15,935 bases of DNA, taken from contig JBCCRH010000090.1 in assembly GCA_039208045.1 (NCBI GenBank), forward strand, positions 1-15,935, written 5' to 3'. The notes under the pieces are model-generated. The model was not told the origin of the DNA. It saw only the letters and a program-made list of their open reading frames with translations, and did not search any database. Of the stretch, positions 13,673-15,935 are shown in pieces. Made by a program: the position numbers and the translations under genes. Origin of the DNA: JBCCRH01 sp039208045. GTDB lineage: Bacteria; Bacteroidota; Bacteroidia; Chitinophagales; Saprospiraceae. The stretch's first letter is position 1, and each line of letters begins with the position of its first letter.

Positions 13673-14671
13673 TTATTCTGTATCAGCAGTGAATCCTTTT
13701 TCATTTAACTCTTCCTTCGCATCAAATTCGAACTGCTTAATTAATTGCTTTTGTATCATTTCGCTGCCAGAGCAAGTGTCAATAATGGTCCAGTGGCGAA
13801 TAATGGTTTTTTGAATGCCCTTACGAAGTACCTCATCTTGCCATGTAATTTGAAAGCCAAAGGCATCTTTTTGTAGTTCAAACTGATCGCCTGATGTCTG
13901 CAAATCGCCGTCCAAATCAAAGTAAGGAAAGCCAGTTTGAAAAGGCGTAGTAGAGGCCTCCTGCGTGAGCATGGGGCCTTCTACCCCGTTTAATTGCTTT
14001 GGAAAAATTACATCGGTTATAATAGGTCTTTCTATAGTTAAAAGTTGGATGCCTGTTGGAGTGGGGTGTTTTACAGCCGCGATCGCATCGGTCAAAAATT
14101 CAAGATTTGAAAGTTTGAATTGCCCTGCCTGCCCGGTGCTCTGTAGCTGAATAGTAAGCAGGTCGCCAGCTGCGTAAAAAGTAGGGGAGTAGTGCAGCTT
14201 ACCAATCGGTTTATCATTGATAAGTGCGCTACACCCTACATTTGAATTGGAATTCCCAACGAAACTCCAGTCAAATGCAAGGAATCCGTCTGCAGGAAGT
14301 GGAATCGAAACGATTATACCACCTGCGGCTTCCACATCAACTAGAAATGTGTCGGCCCCTTCAACCAACACGAAATTAGGAATTCCGGTGACATCTACCC
14401 CACCGTCACCATTAGTTTTGTGAATACTCCAATTGCTAGGGTGAAAATAGCTGTTAGCGCTATTGACCTGACAATTGAGCTCAAAATACTGATCATTGTG
14501 TTTGTTAGACATCGCTGCATACTCGAAGCAGCTGATTCTTTGGCTTTGTGTTTTTTGTATGGTGCTTAAGTTGGTAATGGGCTGTGCCATACCAGTAACA
14601 CTGGAAAATCCAATGAAAAGAAAGGATAAAGAAATGATCACGTCAAGAGTAGTAGACTTCATAATTCGCAT
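13673..14671 (-). CDS. Secreted protein with HYR/PKD-like modules, function unknown
   Basis: A complete 332-residue exported protein. A signal peptide ends near Ala29-Gln30 (SVTGMAQ). Residues about 75-200 (NWSIHKTNGDGGVD, ADGFLAFDWSF, AAGDLLTIQLQSTG) resemble a beta-sandwich module seen in large Bacteroidota surface proteins. Residues about 205-315 resemble the HYR-like repeat unit with TIIRHWTIIDTCSG (the usual R-x-W-x-x-x-D-x-C pattern) and a strand ending FEFD. It has only one copy of each module, with no C-terminal sorting domain that I can see, and ends in an acidic tail. It may be a stand-alone secreted protein or the remnant of a long adhesin. A second in-frame ATG at 14662 gives an equally good signal peptide start. 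The gene is more AT-rich than its left neighbours, and no enzyme motif is visible. Confidence 0.8.
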   Translation of the reverse strand: MRIMKSTTLDVIISLSFLFIGFSSVTGMAQPITNLSTIQKTQSQRISCFEYAAMSNKHNDQYFELNCQVNSANSYFHPSNWSIHKTNGDGGVDVTGIPNFVLVEGADTFLVDVEAAGGIIVSIPLPADGFLAFDWSFVGNSNSNVGCSALINDKPIGKLHYSPTFYAAGDLLTIQLQSTGQAGQFKLSNLEFLTDAIAAVKHPTPTGIQLLTIERPIITDVIFPKQLNGVEGPMLTQEASTTPFQTGFPYFDLDGDLQTSGDQFELQKDAFGFQITWQDEVLRKGIQKTIIRHWTIIDTCSGSEMIQKQLIKQFEFDAKEELNEKGFTADTE

Positions 14672-15001
14672 TTAGTGCTGCTAGAAACAACGGTAGTCGT
14701 TGACTGATGCAACTTTGCTTTTACTGTTCTAATCTTGTGACGTGGAAACTAAGAGATGGGTACATGCACTATATAAGAGTGCAGGCGGCTTTGCCGCTTT
14801 TAATCGATTCTTTGTCATGGGATTAATCAGTTTAAGGGATTCTAAAATCTAAAAAAAAATGAAAGTGATTTAAAAAAAATGTCACTTCCTTATGTTCATA
14901 TCAATACTATTCACAACAAATATATAATTAAGTCTCCATCTTTATATACCATCGATAGGGTATTTTTGATATTTTTTTAATCATCATGTGATTTTTGCGA
15001 T
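14672..15001. other. AT-rich intergenic region without a gene
   Basis: These 330 bases contain no supported gene. They hold a stem-loop TGCACT-N7-AGTGCA (14765-14783), an adjoining GCGGC-TTT-GCCGC hairpin followed by four T on the plus strand (14785-14801), and long A-runs (14851-14859, 14872-14879). TATATTTG on the minus strand (14917-14924) matches the Bacteroidota -7 consensus but would give a 240-base leader and lacks a clear -33 box. Confidence 0.6.
14851..14887 (-). terminator. Possible weak terminator of the MATE gene
   Basis: On the minus strand a 6-pair stem AAGTGA/TCACTT (14882-14887 with 14863-14868) around a 13-base loop is followed, after TCA, by nine T. The stem is short and AT-rich, so termination would be inefficient. 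It lies 115 bases downstream of the MATE stop. Confidence 0.4.
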
Positions 15002-15935
15002 CTATATTTCTACCGTTTTCCACTTCCCCTGCCTAAATAAAATAATACAAAGCACCGCCATGGTAGACTCACTAATCGCAATAGCCCAGCACACCCCTGC
15101 CAGCCCCCAGCCCAAGCTAACCGCCAAATAATAGCCCAACGGAATTTCGAGCATCCAAAAACAAATGAGGTTGATAATAGTAGGCGTACGTGTATCGCCT
15201 GCACCATTAAACGCTTGGCTTAGCACCATACCATAGGCGAAAGCAATATAGCCCAAGCAAATAATCTGAAGGCTCATAATACCAGACTGTATGACACTCG
15301 GCACATCCGAAAAAATCTGTATCATAAATTCTGCATTGAGGTAGAAGATGATAGAGACAGTGAGTAGAAAAAGCATATTAAGGAAGGCAGCGCGCCAGGC
15401 AGAGGTAGCCGCCCGCTCCGGCTGGCCCGCCCCCAGATTTTGGCCCACCAAGGTAGCCGCCGCATTGGCTAAGCCCCAAGAGGGGAGAATAGCAAAAATG
15501 ATAAGTCGAATGGCAATAGTATAACCCGCTACCGCCTCACTGCCAAATACTGCAATGATCCGCATCAGAAAGATCCAACTCGCAGAAGCAATCAAAAACT
15601 GAAGCGCCCCATTAGCCGCAATTTTGAAGAGCCGACGGATAATATCCCAATCAATACCTAACTGTTTCCAGTTGATATGTACCACGCTTTTTCCACTACT
15701 CAGCAGATAAAACTGATAGGCCACCCCACAGCCACGCCCTATCGTAGTGGCCACGGCTGCACCCATCACACCCATCTCTGGTATAGGGCCCCAGCCAAAA
15801 ATAAAAATAGGGTCTAACACAATGTTAATGATATTGGCTAACCAAAGTGCGCGCATTGCCAAGTGCGCATCACCTGCCCCACGGAAGATGCCATTGAGTA
15901 AGAAGAGTAACATAATAAATATGTTGCTCGCAAAC
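15002..15935 (-). CDS. MATE-family multidrug/Na+ antiporter (N-terminus beyond window)
   Basis: The reading frame is open to the right edge; codons upstream of the internal ATG at 15913 (encoding FASNIFI) continue the same hydrophobic helix, so the true start lies outside. About 311 residues are visible, roughly the last two thirds of a typical 440-460 residue MATE protein. Family blocks include NGIFRGAGDAHLAMRA, IINIVLDPIFIFGWGP, ANAAATLVGQNLGAGQPERA at the start of the second half, and QAFNGAGDTRTPTIINL near the end. MATE proteins are 12-helix inner-membrane exporters of cationic drugs driven by Na+ or H+ gradients. The visible part ends normally (FRQGKWKTVEI) and no damage is seen. The first helices cannot be judged. 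Confidence 0.93.
   Translation of the reverse strand, partial: FASNIFIMLLFLLNGIFRGAGDAHLAMRALWLANIINIVLDPIFIFGWGPIPEMGVMGAAVATTIGRGCGVAYQFYLLSSGKSVVHINWKQLGIDWDIIRRLFKIAANGALQFLIASASWIFLMRIIAVFGSEAVAGYTIAIRLIIFAILPSWGLANAAATLVGQNLGAGQPERAATSAWRAAFLNMLFLLTVSIIFYLNAEFMIQIFSDVPSVIQSGIMSLQIICLGYIAFAYGMVLSQAFNGAGDTRTPTIINLICFWMLEIPLGYYLAVSLGWGLAGVCWAIAISESTMAVLCIILFRQGKWKTVEI

Noticed and set aside
14961..14968. TATTTTTG on the plus strand as a rightward promoter
   Set aside because: It matches the -7 consensus but would only transcribe antisense to the MATE gene, and such matches are expected by chance in this AT-rich stretch.

Overview
The window looks like a chromosomal segment of a Bacteroidota bacterium, probably of the Saprospiria/Lewinella type. 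The evidence is a TonB-dependent receptor with a carboxypeptidase-regulatory N-terminal domain and an outer-membrane beta-barrel family C-terminus, a LytS-type histidine kinase with a LytTR response regulator, Bacteroidota-like -7 boxes (TAnnTTTG) with A-rich leaders instead of strong Shine-Dalgarno sites, and HYR-like secreted modules. The lineage is inferred from gene content; there is no rRNA or other marker gene.

Layout. Positions 1-5137 hold a leftward, tightly spaced three-gene unit: a lipoprotein cytochrome c, an extended-SDR NAD-dependent epimerase/reductase, and a very large lipoprotein (1-3708, running off the left edge). This large protein joins a calcineurin-like phosphoesterase, a middle region with kinase-like motifs, a short RTX-like stretch and an Omp85/BamA-like barrel. 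A 374-base divergent region with a purine/pyrimidine-biased tract and two near-identical 30-base repeats separates this unit from a rightward SPFH/prohibitin-family gene (5512-6357). That gene converges on a leftward TonB-linked receptor (6544-8955), with a 101-base inverted repeat between them.

Divergent from the receptor is a rightward signalling cluster: histidine kinase (9174-10289), a secreted two-lobed retropepsin-like aspartyl protease whose start overlaps the kinase end by 50 bases, and a LytTR response regulator. The protease inside a two-component operon suggests envelope or proteolytic signalling; this is inference. The regulator overlaps convergently with a Wzx-type flippase (12110-13378). 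To its right is a stem-loop-rich spacer, then a secreted HYR-like protein (13673-14671), a 330-base AT-rich spacer, and a MATE efflux transporter cut by the right edge.

The parts most worth attention are the phosphoesterase/kinase-like/barrel fusion, the protease placed between kinase and regulator, and the array of stem-loops at 13401-13661. I saw no tRNA, rRNA, CRISPR array, insertion sequence or phage gene.
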